Part shown: one piece after another, positions 39,163-47,878 of the stretch
Position numbering within the stretch: position 1 is the stretch's first letter
Layout: each line of letters begins with the position of its first letter
Source: Rhodococcus sp. UNC23MFCrub1.1
Lineage (GTDB): Bacteria > Actinomycetota > Actinomycetes > Mycobacteriales > Mycobacteriaceae
NCBI RefSeq assembly: GCF_000686025.1
Contig: NZ_JMLQ01000009.1
Location: 124,001 to 188,000, forward strand
DNA length: 64,000 nucleotides
Direction of reading: 5' to 3'
Made by a program: the position numbers and the translations under genes
Notes under the pieces: model-generated
The model's database searches: none
What the model was told of the DNA's origin: nothing
Seen by the model: only the letters and a program-made list of their open reading frames with translations

Positions 39163-39209
39163 ACACGACGAAGGGCCGGGACGCACAGCGTCCCGGCCCT
39201 TCGTCGTGT
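39163..39209. terminator. 22-bp perfect bidirectional terminator between bL37 and rshA
   Basis: Arms 39163-39184 and 39188-39209 pair perfectly over 22 bp with an ACA loop; the stem starts ACACGACGAAGGG. It sits between the convergent bL37 and rshA genes and probably ends both transcripts. Confidence 0.85.
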
Positions 39210-39215
39210 AGGCGG

Positions 39216-39488
39216 TCAGTCCTCGGTGGCGGTGATGGTCACCGACCGCCGGATCTCCAGCGTCAGGCGCTCCCGCAGGCCTTCCGGAGCCCGCTCGCCG
39301 CCGCACTTGCGGCCGACCAGAGACTTGATCTTCTCCTCGATGCCGTACTGCGCGAGGCACGAACCGCAACTGTCGAGGTGACGCTGCACGCGCTGCCTGC
39401 TGGCCTCGTCGCACTCGTTGTCGAGCAACGTCCACACGTCGGCGATGACGGCCGAGCAGTCCAGGTCCTCGAACTCGTTGCCGCTCAT
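39216..39488 (-). CDS. rshA: RshA/RsrA-type zinc anti-sigma factor
   Basis: A 90-aa ZAS-domain protein with the redox zinc motif [10 protein letters not shown] (HxxxCxxC) and an upstream DCSAV cysteine. It holds SigH inactive; disulfide stress oxidises the cysteines, releases zinc and frees the sigma factor. The ATG overlaps the sigH stop (ATGA), the usual stoichiometric coupling. The C-terminal CGGERAP cysteine is an additional candidate. The size is close to RshA of mycobacteria. Confidence 0.93.
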   Translation of the reverse strand: MSGNEFEDLDCSAVIADVWTLLDNECDEASRQRVQRHLDSCGSCLAQYGIEEKIKSLVGRKCGGERAPEGLRERLTLEIRRSVTITATED

Positions 39489-40168
39489 CGTGCTACCTCC
39501 TCGGTCGCCGCGGCGGACCGGTTGAATCCACGGTCGCGAGCGACCTCCGCCAGTTCGTTGCGCAGTTGCTTGCGGCCGCGGTGCAACCGCGACATCACGG
39601 TGCCGATGGGCGTGCCCATGATCTCGGCGATCTCCTTGTACGGGAAGCCCTCGACGTCGGCGTAGTACACCGCCATGCGGAACTCCTCGGGCAACGCCTG
39701 CAGCGCCGCCTTGATGTCGTCGTCGGGCAGGGCGTCCAGCGCCTCGACCTCGGCCGACCGTAGACCGGTGGACGAGTGCTCAGCGGTGGCCGCGAGCTGC
39801 CAGTCGGTGATCTCGTCCGTCGGGTACTGCGCCGGCTGACGCTGCTTCTTCCGGTACGAGTTGATGTAGGTGTTGGTCAGGATCCGGTAGAGCCACGCCT
39901 TGAGGTTCGTGCCCTCGCGGAAGCTCTTGAACGCCGTGTACGCCTTGACGTACGTCTCCTGGACCAGGTCCTCGGCATCGGACGGGTTCCGCGTCATCCG
40001 CAGGGCCGCGCCGTACAGCTGGTCGAGCAGCGGGAGCGCGTCACGCTCGAACCGCGCCGTCAGATCCGCAGCGTTCTCCCGCGAGCGGATGCCGTCCTCT
40101 GTCTCGAGGATCGCAGGATCGACGGCGCCCGTCGTGGTGCCGGTCTCGGTCTGTGGCTGATCCGTCAC
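39485..40168 (-). CDS. sigH: SigH/SigR-type ECF sigma factor
   Basis: A 227-aa ECF sigma factor. Region 2 includes [17 protein letters not shown] and [22 protein letters not shown]; region 4 includes [27 protein letters not shown] with [15 protein letters not shown]. It directs the thiol-oxidative and heat stress regulon (thioredoxins, Clp, itself). GTG 40168, with AGAGGGG 5 nt upstream, gives the canonical short form. An in-frame GTG at 40354 with GGAGGAGG upstream could give a 289-aa form, and a SigH-type promoter lies directly before it. Confidence 0.94.
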   Translation of the reverse strand: MTDQPQTETGTTTGAVDPAILETEDGIRSRENAADLTARFERDALPLLDQLYGAALRMTRNPSDAEDLVQETYVKAYTAFKSFREGTNLKAWLYRILTNTYINSYRKKQRQPAQYPTDEITDWQLAATAEHSSTGLRSAEVEALDALPDDDIKAALQALPEEFRMAVYYADVEGFPYKEIAEIMGTPIGTVMSRLHRGRKQLRNELAEVARDRGFNRSAAATEEVAR

Positions 40169-40410
40169 GCTGGCCCCTCTCGTGTGCCCCGCGGCGACCG
40201 CCCCGTCCTCCGAGGTGTCGACCTCGGACGTCCGGGAACCGGTGAGCTCACCGTGGTCGTCCGGACTCCACTTTACCGATGGGATCACCACCACATTCGT
40301 CAGCGTCGCCGAGAGCCACTCGGCTCCGGAGCGCTCCGGTGCAACGACGTTCACACGCCCTCCTCCGTCGAGCGGCGGCGCACAGTGCGCGCCGTCCTGA
40401 TGCTGCGTGT

Positions 40411-40437
40411 AACAGCCGTGGCCGCCGTCGTGTTCCC
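40411..40437 (-). promoter_or_regulatory. SigH-dependent autoregulatory promoter
   Basis: On the minus strand GGGAAC (40437-40432), 18 bp, then GTT (40413-40411) matches the SigR/SigH consensus GGGAAY-N18-GTT exactly. Transcription would start near 40403, about 50 nt before the upstream GTG at 40354, so it could make a longer SigH. Confidence 0.7.
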
Positions 40438-40555
40438 CCCGCTGCCGGACCGTCTCCGCGAGTACGGCCAGAATGTCGTGTACCAGCAGCCGATCACGAC
40501 GTTCTCGACGTACTCGCGGGGCGGGTGATCACGGTGGGAAAGGGACCACGACGCC

Positions 40556-41065
40556 ATGGCCGGATCGGCTACTCCCGCGACGACGATGCTGACGCGTCTC
40601 GGAATCGAGTTCACCGTCCACACCTACGAGCACGATCGCGGCACCGAGCAGTACGGCGACGAGGCGGTCGACGCACTGTCCGCCGGCCTCGGTGTGTCGG
40701 CGGATCGGGTGTTCAAGACCCTGGTCGTGTCGACGGGCTCCTCGTTGGCGGTCGCGGTTCTTCCCGTGCCGGACATGCTCGCCCTGAAGTCCGTCGCCGC
40801 CGCCCTCGGGGCGAGCAAGGTGTCGATGGCCGATCCCGCAGCCGTGCGCCGGTCGACGGGATACGTCCTGGGGGGCGTCTCCCCGCTCGGTCAGCGCACG
40901 CCCCTGCCCACGGTCGTCGACACGTCGGCACTCGGGCACTCGACCCTCTTCTGCAGCGGTGGTCGGCGCGGCCTGGAGATCGAACTCTCCGCACAGGATC
41001 TCGTCCGGGCCACCGCCGCGACCGTCGCGGACATCCGACGCGCGTGCGCCAGTGAGAGACTGTGA
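40556..41065 (+). CDS. ybaK: YbaK/EbsC-type aminoacyl-tRNA deacylase
   Basis: A 169-aa YbaK-fold protein ([31 protein letters not shown] with the conserved catalytic-type Lys, then [20 protein letters not shown]). It most likely hydrolyses mischarged Cys-tRNA(Pro) or similar and so proofreads translation. The start at 40556 gives the family N-terminus. It overlaps aroA by 4 bases (GTGA), so the two are coupled. It is divergent from sigH. Confidence 0.88.
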   Translation: MAGSATPATTMLTRLGIEFTVHTYEHDRGTEQYGDEAVDALSAGLGVSADRVFKTLVVSTGSSLAVAVLPVPDMLALKSVAAALGASKVSMADPAAVRRSTGYVLGGVSPLGQRTPLPTVVDTSALGHSTLFCSGGRRGLEIELSAQDLVRATAATVADIRRACASERL

Positions 41066-42354
41066 CCGTGACGTCCTGGATCGCGCCCCTCGCCCCGCAG
41101 CCCGTCCGTGCGACCGTCGACCTCCCGGGGTCGAAGTCGATCACCAATCGCGCCCTGATCCTCGCGGCGCTCGCGGACGGACCGTCGACGGTGACCGGCG
41201 CTCTGCGCAGCCGTGACACCGATCTGATGATCGATGCGCTGCGCACCCTGGGTGCCGTCGTGGAGTCCCCCGACGACGACGGGACGACGGTGCGGGTCAC
41301 CCCCGGACCCGGCCGCGGCGGCGACGTGGACTGCGGGCTGGCCGGCACCGTCATGCGCTTCGTTCCCCCCGTCGCCGCGCTGGCCACCGGTCGCTCGCGC
41401 TTCGACGGCGACGAGCACGCCCGCTCGCGCCCGCAGCAGACCATTCTCGACGCGCTCCGCGCCCTGGGTGTTCCCGTGAGCGGGGACCGGTTGCCGTTCG
41501 TCGTCGACGGCACGGGCCGTGTCCGCGGGGGCACGGTCCGACTGGACGCGTCCGGGTCGTCCCAGTTCGTGTCGGGGCTCCTGCTCTCGGCGGCGCGGTT
41601 CGACGAGGGCCTCGTCGTCGAGCACGTCGGTCCCCCGGTGCCGTCGATGCCTCACATCGACATGACGGTGGAGATGCTGCGCGAGAGCGGGATCGAGGTG
41701 GAGACTCCCGAGGACTCCGGCATTCCGAACCGGTGGCGGGTGCATCCCGGCGCCGTGGCTCCGGTCGACCGTGTCGTGGAACCGGACCTGTCCAACGCGA
41801 CCCCGTTTCTCGCCGCGGCGGCCGTCACGGGCGGTGAGGTGACCGTGCTCCGGTGGCCTGCCCGGACGACGCAGCCCGGTGACGCGTTCCGCGACATCCT
41901 CACGTCGATGGGGGCCGAGGTGCTGCTCACTGCCGAGTCGCTCACGGCGCGGGGGCCCGAGAAGCTCGAGGGCGTCGACGTGGACCTGCACGACATCGGC
42001 GAGCTGACCCCCACGGTCGCGGCGATGGCGGCCCTGGCCGGGTCACCCTCGCGCCTGCGCGGGATCGCCCATCTGCGCGGGCACGAGACGGATCGGCTCG
42101 CCGCACTCACGGCGGAATTCGGTGCTCTCGGCTGCGGTGTCGAGGAGACCGAGGACGGCCTGATCATCGAGCCGGCGCCGCTGCACGGCGGACCCTGGCG
42201 GGCGTACGCCGACCATCGCATGGCCACGGCGGGCGCCGTGATCGGTCTGGTCGTCCCGAGCGTCGAGGTCGACGACATCGACTCCACCGCCAAGACGCTG
42301 CCGGGGTTCGCGACCCTCTGGAGCGCCATGCTGGCCGGAGGTGGTGCACGCTGA
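41062..42354 (+). CDS. aroA: 3-phosphoshikimate 1-carboxyvinyltransferase (EPSP synthase)
   Basis: A 430-aa EPSP synthase, the sixth step of the shikimate pathway, joining PEP and shikimate-3-phosphate. The N-terminal [20 protein letters not shown] carries the phosphate-binding Lys/Ser; [10 protein letters not shown] is the glyphosate-region loop; [10 protein letters not shown] and [10 protein letters not shown] are C-terminal signatures. The length is normal. GTG 41062 overlaps the ybaK stop. It is followed 8 nt later by rsgA, as is usual in actinobacteria. Confidence 0.96.
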   Translation: MTVTSWIAPLAPQPVRATVDLPGSKSITNRALILAALADGPSTVTGALRSRDTDLMIDALRTLGAVVESPDDDGTTVRVTPGPGRGGDVDCGLAGTVMRFVPPVAALATGRSRFDGDEHARSRPQQTILDALRALGVPVSGDRLPFVVDGTGRVRGGTVRLDASGSSQFVSGLLLSAARFDEGLVVEHVGPPVPSMPHIDMTVEMLRESGIEVETPEDSGIPNRWRVHPGAVAPVDRVVEPDLSNATPFLAAAAVTGGEVTVLRWPARTTQPGDAFRDILTSMGAEVLLTAESLTARGPEKLEGVDVDLHDIGELTPTVAAMAALAGSPSRLRGIAHLRGHETDRLAALTAEFGALGCGVEETEDGLIIEPAPLHGGPWRAYADHRMATAGAVIGLVVPSVEVDDIDSTAKTLPGFATLWSAMLAGGGAR

Positions 42355-42362
42355 TCCGGCGG

Positions 42363-43340
42363 GTGTACGACGAGTCGGACGTCCGCGTCCGGCCGGGCAA
42401 GGGCACGCGCCCACGAACGAAGACCCGGCCCACCCACGCCGACGCCTCGGACGCGATGGTGGTGTCGGTGGATCGCGGCCGGTGGGGCTGCGTGATCGAC
42501 AATGATCCAGAGCGCCTCGTGGTCGCCATGCGAGCGCGCGAGCTGGGCCGGACCCCGATCGTCGTCGGTGACGCGGTGGGCATCGTCGGCGACGTCTCGG
42601 GACGCGTCGACGCCCTGGCCCGCATCGTCCGCGTGGACGAACGACGAACGGTGCTGCGGCGCACCGCCGACGACACGGATCCGTACGAGCGTGTCGTGGT
42701 GGCCAACGCGGACCAGCTGCTGATCGTGGTGGCGTTGGCCGACCCGCCACCCCGCTCGGGCTTCGTCGAGCGCGCGATGGTGGCAGCGTTCGTGGGTGGT
42801 CTCCGACCCGTGCTGTGTCTGACGAAGGACGACTTGGCGTCGTCCGACGAGTTCGCCGCCGTCTTCGCCGACCTCGACGTGCCGGTGGTGCTGGTGGGCC
42901 GGGACCGTCCGCTGGACGAGCTCCTGGCGATGATCACCGGGAAGTCGTCCGCGCTGATCGGCCACTCGGGGGTGGGCAAGTCGACCCTGGTGAACCGGCT
43001 GGTGCCGGAGGCACATCGCGCCGTCGGCATCGTCTCCGGCGTCGGCAAGGGACGGCACACGTCGACTCAGTCGGTGTCGCTGCATCTTCCGGGTGGAGGC
43101 TGGGTCATCGACACTCCCGGTATCCGGTCCTTCGGGCTGGCCCACATCTCGCCGGAGGATGTCGTCGCGGCGTTCTCGGACCTCGCCGTCACCATCGAGG
43201 ACTGCCCGCGCGGCTGCACACACCTCGGGCCGCCGGCCGACCCGGAGTGCGCTCTGGACACCCTGACAGGACAGCAGGCGAACCGCGTCGCCGCGGTTCG
43301 CCTGCTGTTGGTGGCCGTGATGTCGAACGACTCCTACTGA
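42363..43340 (+). CDS. rsgA: RsgA ribosome small-subunit-dependent GTPase
   Basis: A 325-aa circularly permuted GTPase. An N-terminal OB-like domain has MVVSVDRGRWGCVID. The permuted G motifs run TKDD (G4), GHSGVGKSTL (G1), then DTPGIRSFGL (G3). The C-terminal zinc motif CPRGCTHLG with PECAL completes the C/H set. It assists late 30S maturation. The GTG at 42363 is the first start after the aroA stop and suits the family N-terminus. The basic N-terminal tail (RPGKGTRPRTKTRP) may contact rRNA. Confidence 0.93.
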   Translation: MYDESDVRVRPGKGTRPRTKTRPTHADASDAMVVSVDRGRWGCVIDNDPERLVVAMRARELGRTPIVVGDAVGIVGDVSGRVDALARIVRVDERRTVLRRTADDTDPYERVVVANADQLLIVVALADPPPRSGFVERAMVAAFVGGLRPVLCLTKDDLASSDEFAAVFADLDVPVVLVGRDRPLDELLAMITGKSSALIGHSGVGKSTLVNRLVPEAHRAVGIVSGVGKGRHTSTQSVSLHLPGGGWVIDTPGIRSFGLAHISPEDVVAAFSDLAVTIEDCPRGCTHLGPPADPECALDTLTGQQANRVAAVRLLLVAVMSNDSY

Positions 43341-43359
43341 CGGAGCTCCGACCGATCGA

Positions 43360-44610
43360 TCAGCGCGAGAGCAGCTTTCGCAGTCCCGTGCCGCCCTTAC
43401 CCTGCTTGATCGCGCTCAGCAGACCGGAACGACGTCCGGTCACCGGGTCGACCGTCGAGGTGACGTTGCCCCCGAACTTGCGCTCGGATGCCGTCTCCGG
43501 TGCGTCGTCCGCCGTGGCCTTGAGGTACTTGTCGGGGAGCGACAGCTTCGCGATGGTGCGCCAGGACTTGCCGTACTGGGCGAGGAAAGGCCCTGTGGTG
43601 TAAGGGAGGTCGTACTTCTCGCACAGTTCGCGAACCCGCACACTGATCGCGGCGAGCCGGTTGCTCGGCAGATCGGGGAACACGTGGTGCTCGATCTGGT
43701 AGCAGAGATTGCCCGACATGAAGGCGAGGGTCGGTCCGGCGTGGAAGTTGGCGCTGCCCAACATCTGTCGGAGGTACCACTGCCCCTGCGTCTCGTCCTG
43801 GAGGTCGTGGCGCGTGAACTTCTCCGCACCGTCCGGGAAGTGACCGCAGAAGATGACGGCGTTCGTCCAGATGTTACGGATGACGTTCGCCATGATGTTG
43901 GCGGTCAACGTCTTACGGTAGGACGCGGCGGGCGACAGCGACGTGATGGCCGGCGTGATCGCGTAGTCCTTCAGCATCTGGCGGCCGACCTTGTCGCCGA
44001 CCTCCTTCAGCTTGCGTCGCGTCTCCTCCTTGGGCACACGGCCTTTCACGGCCTTGCCCAGCTCGAGATGCTGTACCGCCACGCCGTACTCGAACAGGAG
44101 CATCAGCAGCGTGTTGTACACGAGGTTGCCGGCATTGAACGGGACCCACTTGCGGTCACGCGTGACGCGGATGAGGCCGTAGCCCACGTCGTCGTCCATG
44201 CCCAGCACGTTGGTGTACTTGTGATGGATGTAGTTGTGGGTCTGCTTCCAGTGCTCGGACGGACCGGTGTTGTCCCATTCCCACGAGGTGGAATGGATCT
44301 CCGGGTCGTTCATCCAGTCCCACTGGCCGTGCATGACGTTGTGGCCGAGCTCCATGTTCTCGACGATCTTCGAGACACCGAGCATCGCGCTACCGGCCCA
44401 CCACGCGGCGCGGTGGTTGCTGGCGAGCATCGTGGTGCGGCCGAGGGCCTCGAGGGAGCGCTGGAAACGGATGGTGTTGCGGATGTACCGCGCATCCTTC
44501 TCGCCGCGCGACTCTTCGATCTCCCGACGCAACGCGTCGAGTTCATGGCCCAGCGCCTCGACGTCGGCCTCGGTGAGGTGGGCATATTCCTTGACGTCGG
44601 AAATCGCCAT
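43360..44610 (-). CDS. membrane acyl-lipid/acyl-CoA desaturase (DesA3-like), copy 1
   Basis: A 416-aa membrane fatty acid desaturase. The three histidine boxes for the di-iron centre are GHNVMHGQ, HNYIHHKYTN and CYQIEHHVFP. It resembles DesA3 (Rv3229c), a stearoyl-CoA delta-9 desaturase making oleic acid. The ATG at 44610 has GAGGAG 7 nt upstream. It is a tandem paralogue of the next gene, with 79 bp between them. That gap carries its own probable promoter (TAGAGT -10) and three GTAAC repeats. Electrons probably come from the reductase encoded beyond copy 2. Confidence 0.92.
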   Translation of the reverse strand: MAISDVKEYAHLTEADVEALGHELDALRREIEESRGEKDARYIRNTIRFQRSLEALGRTTMLASNHRAAWWAGSAMLGVSKIVENMELGHNVMHGQWDWMNDPEIHSTSWEWDNTGPSEHWKQTHNYIHHKYTNVLGMDDDVGYGLIRVTRDRKWVPFNAGNLVYNTLLMLLFEYGVAVQHLELGKAVKGRVPKEETRRKLKEVGDKVGRQMLKDYAITPAITSLSPAASYRKTLTANIMANVIRNIWTNAVIFCGHFPDGAEKFTRHDLQDETQGQWYLRQMLGSANFHAGPTLAFMSGNLCYQIEHHVFPDLPSNRLAAISVRVRELCEKYDLPYTTGPFLAQYGKSWRTIAKLSLPDKYLKATADDAPETASERKFGGNVTSTVDPVTGRRSGLLSAIKQGKGGTGLRKLLSR

Positions 44611-44658
44611 GTGGTCACTCCTCGGCAGGTGGTCGATGCCCGTGTGGGCCTGACCGTG

Positions 44659-44693
44659 GTTACTCTACCGGAAGTTACGCACCCGTAGGTTAC
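44659..44693 (-). promoter_or_regulatory. three GTAAC direct repeats at the copy-1 desaturase promoter
   Basis: On the minus strand GTAAC occurs three times with exactly 10 bp between copies (15-bp period), over 44693-44659. The last two flank a TAGAGT -10 (44667-44662). An internal TACG-GGTG-CGTA palindrome lies between the first two. It looks like an operator for a fatty-acid regulator; the protein is unknown. Confidence 0.5.
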
Positions 44694-45955
44694 GCCGTCG
44701 TATCTGTGACCCGCTTCACTGCCTGACGCGCCTCGAGCCGCGCCTCGTGCAGGGCCGACCGCAGTCCTCGCTTGCGACCGGTGACCGGATCGAACCGCAC
44801 CCGGTCCACGACCGAGGAGCCGGAGCTCTGGAAACGGCGCTCCGAACTGGTCTCCGGCGCGTCGTCCGACGTGCGACGAAGCAGCTGGTCGGGCAGCGAA
44901 AGCTTGAAGATGGTGCGCAGCGCCTTCCAGTACTGGGTCGCCAGGTTGCCGGTGGTGTACGGCAGGTCGTACTTGTCGCACAGGGCGCGCACCCGGACGG
45001 CCACCTCGGCGTACCGGTTGCTCGGCAGGTCCGGGAACAGGTGATGCTCGATCTGGTAGCAGAGGTTGCCGCTCATGAACGCCATCGTGGGGCCGGCCGT
45101 GAAGTTGGCGCTGCCGAGCATCTGCCGGAGGTACCACTCCTCGTGGGTCTCCGTCTCGAACTGGCCCATCGTGAACTTCTCGGCGCCGTCCGGGAAGTGA
45201 CCGCAGAAGATCACGGCGTACGCCCACAGGTTCCGCACCACGTTGGCGGTGAGGTTCGCCCCGAGTGCACGACGCCACGCCGGACCCGCGAGCAGCGGGA
45301 AGAGCACGAAATCCTTGCCGACCTGCGACGCGACCTTCCGAGCGAACTCCTTGTTCGGCTCCGACAGCAGCTGCGTCGCGGGAACACCGGCCTCGAGCTT
45401 CGCCGCGTCCAGGTCGTGCAGAGCGATGCCCCACTCGAACGTCAGTGCCAGCACCAGGTTGCCCAGGGGCTGCACCAGGTTGCGTCGCCGCCACTTCTCG
45501 TCGCGGGTCATCCGGAGGATCCCGAAGCCCACGTCGTGGTCCATGCCGACGATGTTGGTGTACGTGTGATGCGAGTAGTTGTGCGCACGCTTCCAGTGCG
45601 CGGACGGACCGGTCTGGTCCCACTCCCACGAGGTGGAGTGGATCTCCGGATCGTTCATCCAGTCCCACTGACCGTGAGAGACGTTGTGGCCCAACTCCAT
45701 GTTCTCGATGATCTTGCTGGCCGCCAGCAGACCTGCGCCCACCAGCGCGGCCGAGCGCCAGCGGGAACCCATGATCGCGAGCCGTCCGCCGACCTCGAGC
45801 GCGCGCTGCAAAGCGATGGTGCGGCGGATGTACTCCGCGTCCTTGCGTCCTCGGGTGTCCTCGACGTCCCGACGGATGGCATCGAGTTCACGACCGAGGG
45901 ACTCGATGTCCTCGTCGGTCAGATGTGCGAACTCCAAGATGTCCGTGATGGCCAT
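44690..45955 (-). CDS. membrane acyl-lipid/acyl-CoA desaturase (DesA3-like), copy 2
   Basis: A 421-aa paralogue of the preceding desaturase with the same boxes (GHNVSHGQ, HNYSHHTYTN, CYQIEHHLFP). The conserved blocks are very similar, but the ~40 residues between MTRDEKW and KVASQV differ most, so substrate or chain-length preference may differ. The ATG at 45955 has GGGGAG 9 nt upstream and a TATTCT -10 near 46030. It lies downstream of the reductase gene, so the trio probably works as a desaturase system. Confidence 0.92.
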   Translation of the reverse strand: MAITDILEFAHLTDEDIESLGRELDAIRRDVEDTRGRKDAEYIRRTIALQRALEVGGRLAIMGSRWRSAALVGAGLLAASKIIENMELGHNVSHGQWDWMNDPEIHSTSWEWDQTGPSAHWKRAHNYSHHTYTNIVGMDHDVGFGILRMTRDEKWRRRNLVQPLGNLVLALTFEWGIALHDLDAAKLEAGVPATQLLSEPNKEFARKVASQVGKDFVLFPLLAGPAWRRALGANLTANVVRNLWAYAVIFCGHFPDGAEKFTMGQFETETHEEWYLRQMLGSANFTAGPTMAFMSGNLCYQIEHHLFPDLPSNRYAEVAVRVRALCDKYDLPYTTGNLATQYWKALRTIFKLSLPDQLLRRTSDDAPETSSERRFQSSGSSVVDRVRFDPVTGRKRGLRSALHEARLEARQAVKRVTDTTA

Positions 45956-46026
45956 GCTGGTCTACTCCCCGGATCGCGGTATGCCGTTCCTCGCACCGAT
46001 TCGGTATCGGCGGGCAGGCCTTTCCG

Positions 46027-46076
46027 AGAATAGCGGACGAGCCTGTGCGCAGGGTGTGTGTGCGATCACCCCTGCG
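46027..46076 (-). promoter_or_regulatory. promoter of desaturase copy 2 and upstream hairpin
   Basis: TATTCT (46032-46027) is a good -10, giving a leader of about 65 nt. The hairpin CGCAGG-GTG / CAC-C-CCTGCG (46048-46076, one bulge) just upstream may end the reductase transcript. Confidence 0.4.
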
Positions 46077-46098
46077 GCGCGACCCGGGGCCGACGGAG

Positions 46099-47214
46099 TC
46101 AGAGTTCGAGCGTGCAGTCCCCGGCAGCCGCGGAGATGCACGTCTGGATCCGCTCGCCGTGCGCATGTTCCTTGCCCGAGCGCAGATCTCGGACGTGACC
46201 GTCGGTCAGCGGCACCACGCACGTCTGGCAGATACCCATGCGGCAGCCGAAAGGCATTCGCACACCGGCCTTCTCACCGGCCTCCAACAACGTGGTGGCA
46301 CCGTCCACCGCCACCGTGCGGTCGGAGACGGAGAACGTGACCGTGCCGCCGTCGCTCGGCGCGCCGGTGCGAACGATCTCGAAACGCTCGGTGTGCAGGT
46401 TCTCCGAGATGCCTGCCTCCCGCCACACCCTCTCGATGTCGTCGAGCATCGCCGCCGGACCGCACGCCCACGTCTGACGCTCGCGCCAGTCCGGGTAGTG
46501 CTCGTCGAGCGAGCCCAGATCGAACTTGCCGTCCGAACGGGTGTGCTGCACGTGGGACACGACCGAGTCGTACTTCGCGTCGAGCGCCGCCAACTCCGAG
46601 GCGAACATCACGTCGTCCGCCGTGGGAGCCGAGTGCACGTGCACCACGTCGGGCATGTGGCCGCGCGAGTCGAGACTGCGCAGCATGCCGATCACCGGTG
46701 TGATGCCGCTGCCGGCCGTGACGAACAGGATCTTGGCGGGCGGCGGCTCCGGAAGGGCGAAGTTCCCCTTCGGCGCGGCGAGCCGCACGATCGTGCCCGA
46801 CGGCACACCGCCGACGAGATGCGAGGACAGGAACCCTTCCGGCATCGCCTTGACGGCGATGGAGATCTGCTTGTCCTTCCAGTCGGGCGGCGACGTCAGG
46901 GAGTACGACCGCCAGTGCCACCGACCGTCGACGTGGAGGCCGATGCCGATGTACTGCCCCGGCCGGTAGTCGAAGTCGAAGCCCCATCCGGGCTTGATGA
47001 CGATGGTCGCGGCGTCACCGGTCACCTTCTCGATCCGCACGATGCGGCCGCGCAACTCGCGCGCGGACCACAGCGGATTGGCCAGGTGCAGGTAGTCGTC
47101 GGGAATCAACGGCGTGGTGATGCGCGCGAACGCACCGCGCACCACGTTCAGCGACGGGCGCCGCGGGGACGACACACTCGCGGCCGGGGCTTCGAGCCAG
47201 TCCTTGATTCCCAT
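46099..47214 (-). CDS. FNR-type oxidoreductase with C-terminal [2Fe-2S] ferredoxin (desaturase partner)
   Basis: A 371-aa protein. Residues ~40-290 form the FAD/NAD(P)H module ([12 protein letters not shown] for [17 protein letters not shown] for NAD(P)[10 protein letters not shown]). Residues ~295-371 are a plant-type ferredoxin with CRMGICQTC and a later QTCIS cysteine. It matches Rv3230c, the electron donor to DesA3. The ATG at 47214 is preceded by GAGGAG at 7-nt spacing. It is encoded upstream of both desaturases on the same strand. Confidence 0.92.
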   Translation of the reverse strand: MGIKDWLEAPAASVSSPRRPSLNVVRGAFARITTPLIPDDYLHLANPLWSARELRGRIVRIEKVTGDAATIVIKPGWGFDFDYRPGQYIGIGLHVDGRWHWRSYSLTSPPDWKDKQISIAVKAMPEGFLSSHLVGGVPSGTIVRLAAPKGNFALPEPPPAKILFVTAGSGITPVIGMLRSLDSRGHMPDVVHVHSAPTADDVMFASELAALDAKYDSVVSHVQHTRSDGKFDLGSLDEHYPDWRERQTWACGPAAMLDDIERVWREAGISENLHTERFEIVRTGAPSDGGTVTFSVSDRTVAVDGATTLLEAGEKAGVRMPFGCRMGICQTCVVPLTDGHVRDLRSGKEHAHGERIQTCISAAAGDCTLEL

Positions 47215-47288
47215 GTCACATCTCCTCGGTCGAGCGGCCACCGCGGACGCAGTCGACGACTGCGACGAAACAGGGCGGTGTCGGAGCG

Positions 47289-47327
47289 GTTCCGGTGTCA
47301 GAGCAGTTCCGGTGTCAGAGCAGTTCC
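47289..47327. repeat. 17-bp tandem duplication over a stop codon
   Basis: GTTCCGGTGTCAGAGCA occurs twice (47289-47305, 47306-47322) plus a 5-bp partial copy. The second copy contains the stop codon of the 179-aa gene that follows; the first is just outside it. Confidence 0.85.
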
Positions 47328-47854
47328 AGGAGAAACGGTATCTCCTGCGGTGCGTACCAGGCGAGTTCGTGATCCTCGACGTCGCCCAGCACGAACTCGG
47401 CGTCGGGATCCCCCAGGTCGGCCGCGTCCACCGCGGCGACAGCGGCGCTCACGGCGGACTCGGCCGCCGCGAGATCGACGTGGACCGCCGCCACCTCCGT
47501 CAGGGAGAGCGGCGCCGGCAGGCGGACCACGGCGTCGTCGAGATCGGGACGCAGGGTCACCGGATCGACGTCGGCGGCGATGACGACGCGGCGGAAGCTC
47601 GGAGTGGCGTCGGCGACCTCGTCGGCGTCCCCGTCATCGTCTGAGTCGAGTTCCGGCTCACCGCCGATCAGGCGCAGCGACGCCCGCGCGGCCTCCCGCA
47701 GCGCGACGTCGGCCAACTCGTCGTCGTCACCGGAGACGTACGCCTCCCGCAACGTCGGCGTCACGGCGAAGGCCGTCCGACTGATCGGCGAGAACTCACC
47801 CTCGTCCACCAGTGTCTGCAACATCCGCATGGTCGCCGGAACGAACACCCTCAC
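47315..47854 (-). CDS. conserved hypothetical protein (Rv3231c-like)
   Basis: A 179-aa acidic soluble protein. It starts [16 protein letters not shown], has a very acidic linker ([15 protein letters not shown], ~residues 68-82), a helical [20 protein letters not shown], and ends IPFLLELL. It matches Rv3231c and, I believe, the DUF6912 family. No function or motif is recognised. The GTG at 47854 is chosen; the next GTG two codons on would also serve. The stop lies inside a 17-bp tandem duplication. Confidence 0.72.
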   Translation of the reverse strand: MRVFVPATMRMLQTLVDEGEFSPISRTAFAVTPTLREAYVSGDDDELADVALREAARASLRLIGGEPELDSDDDGDADEVADATPSFRRVVIAADVDPVTLRPDLDDAVVRLPAPLSLTEVAAVHVDLAAAESAVSAAVAAVDAADLGDPDAEFVLGDVEDHELAWYAPQEIPFLLELL

Positions 47855-47878
47855 CTGCGCCTCATTCCCTCACCGTCG

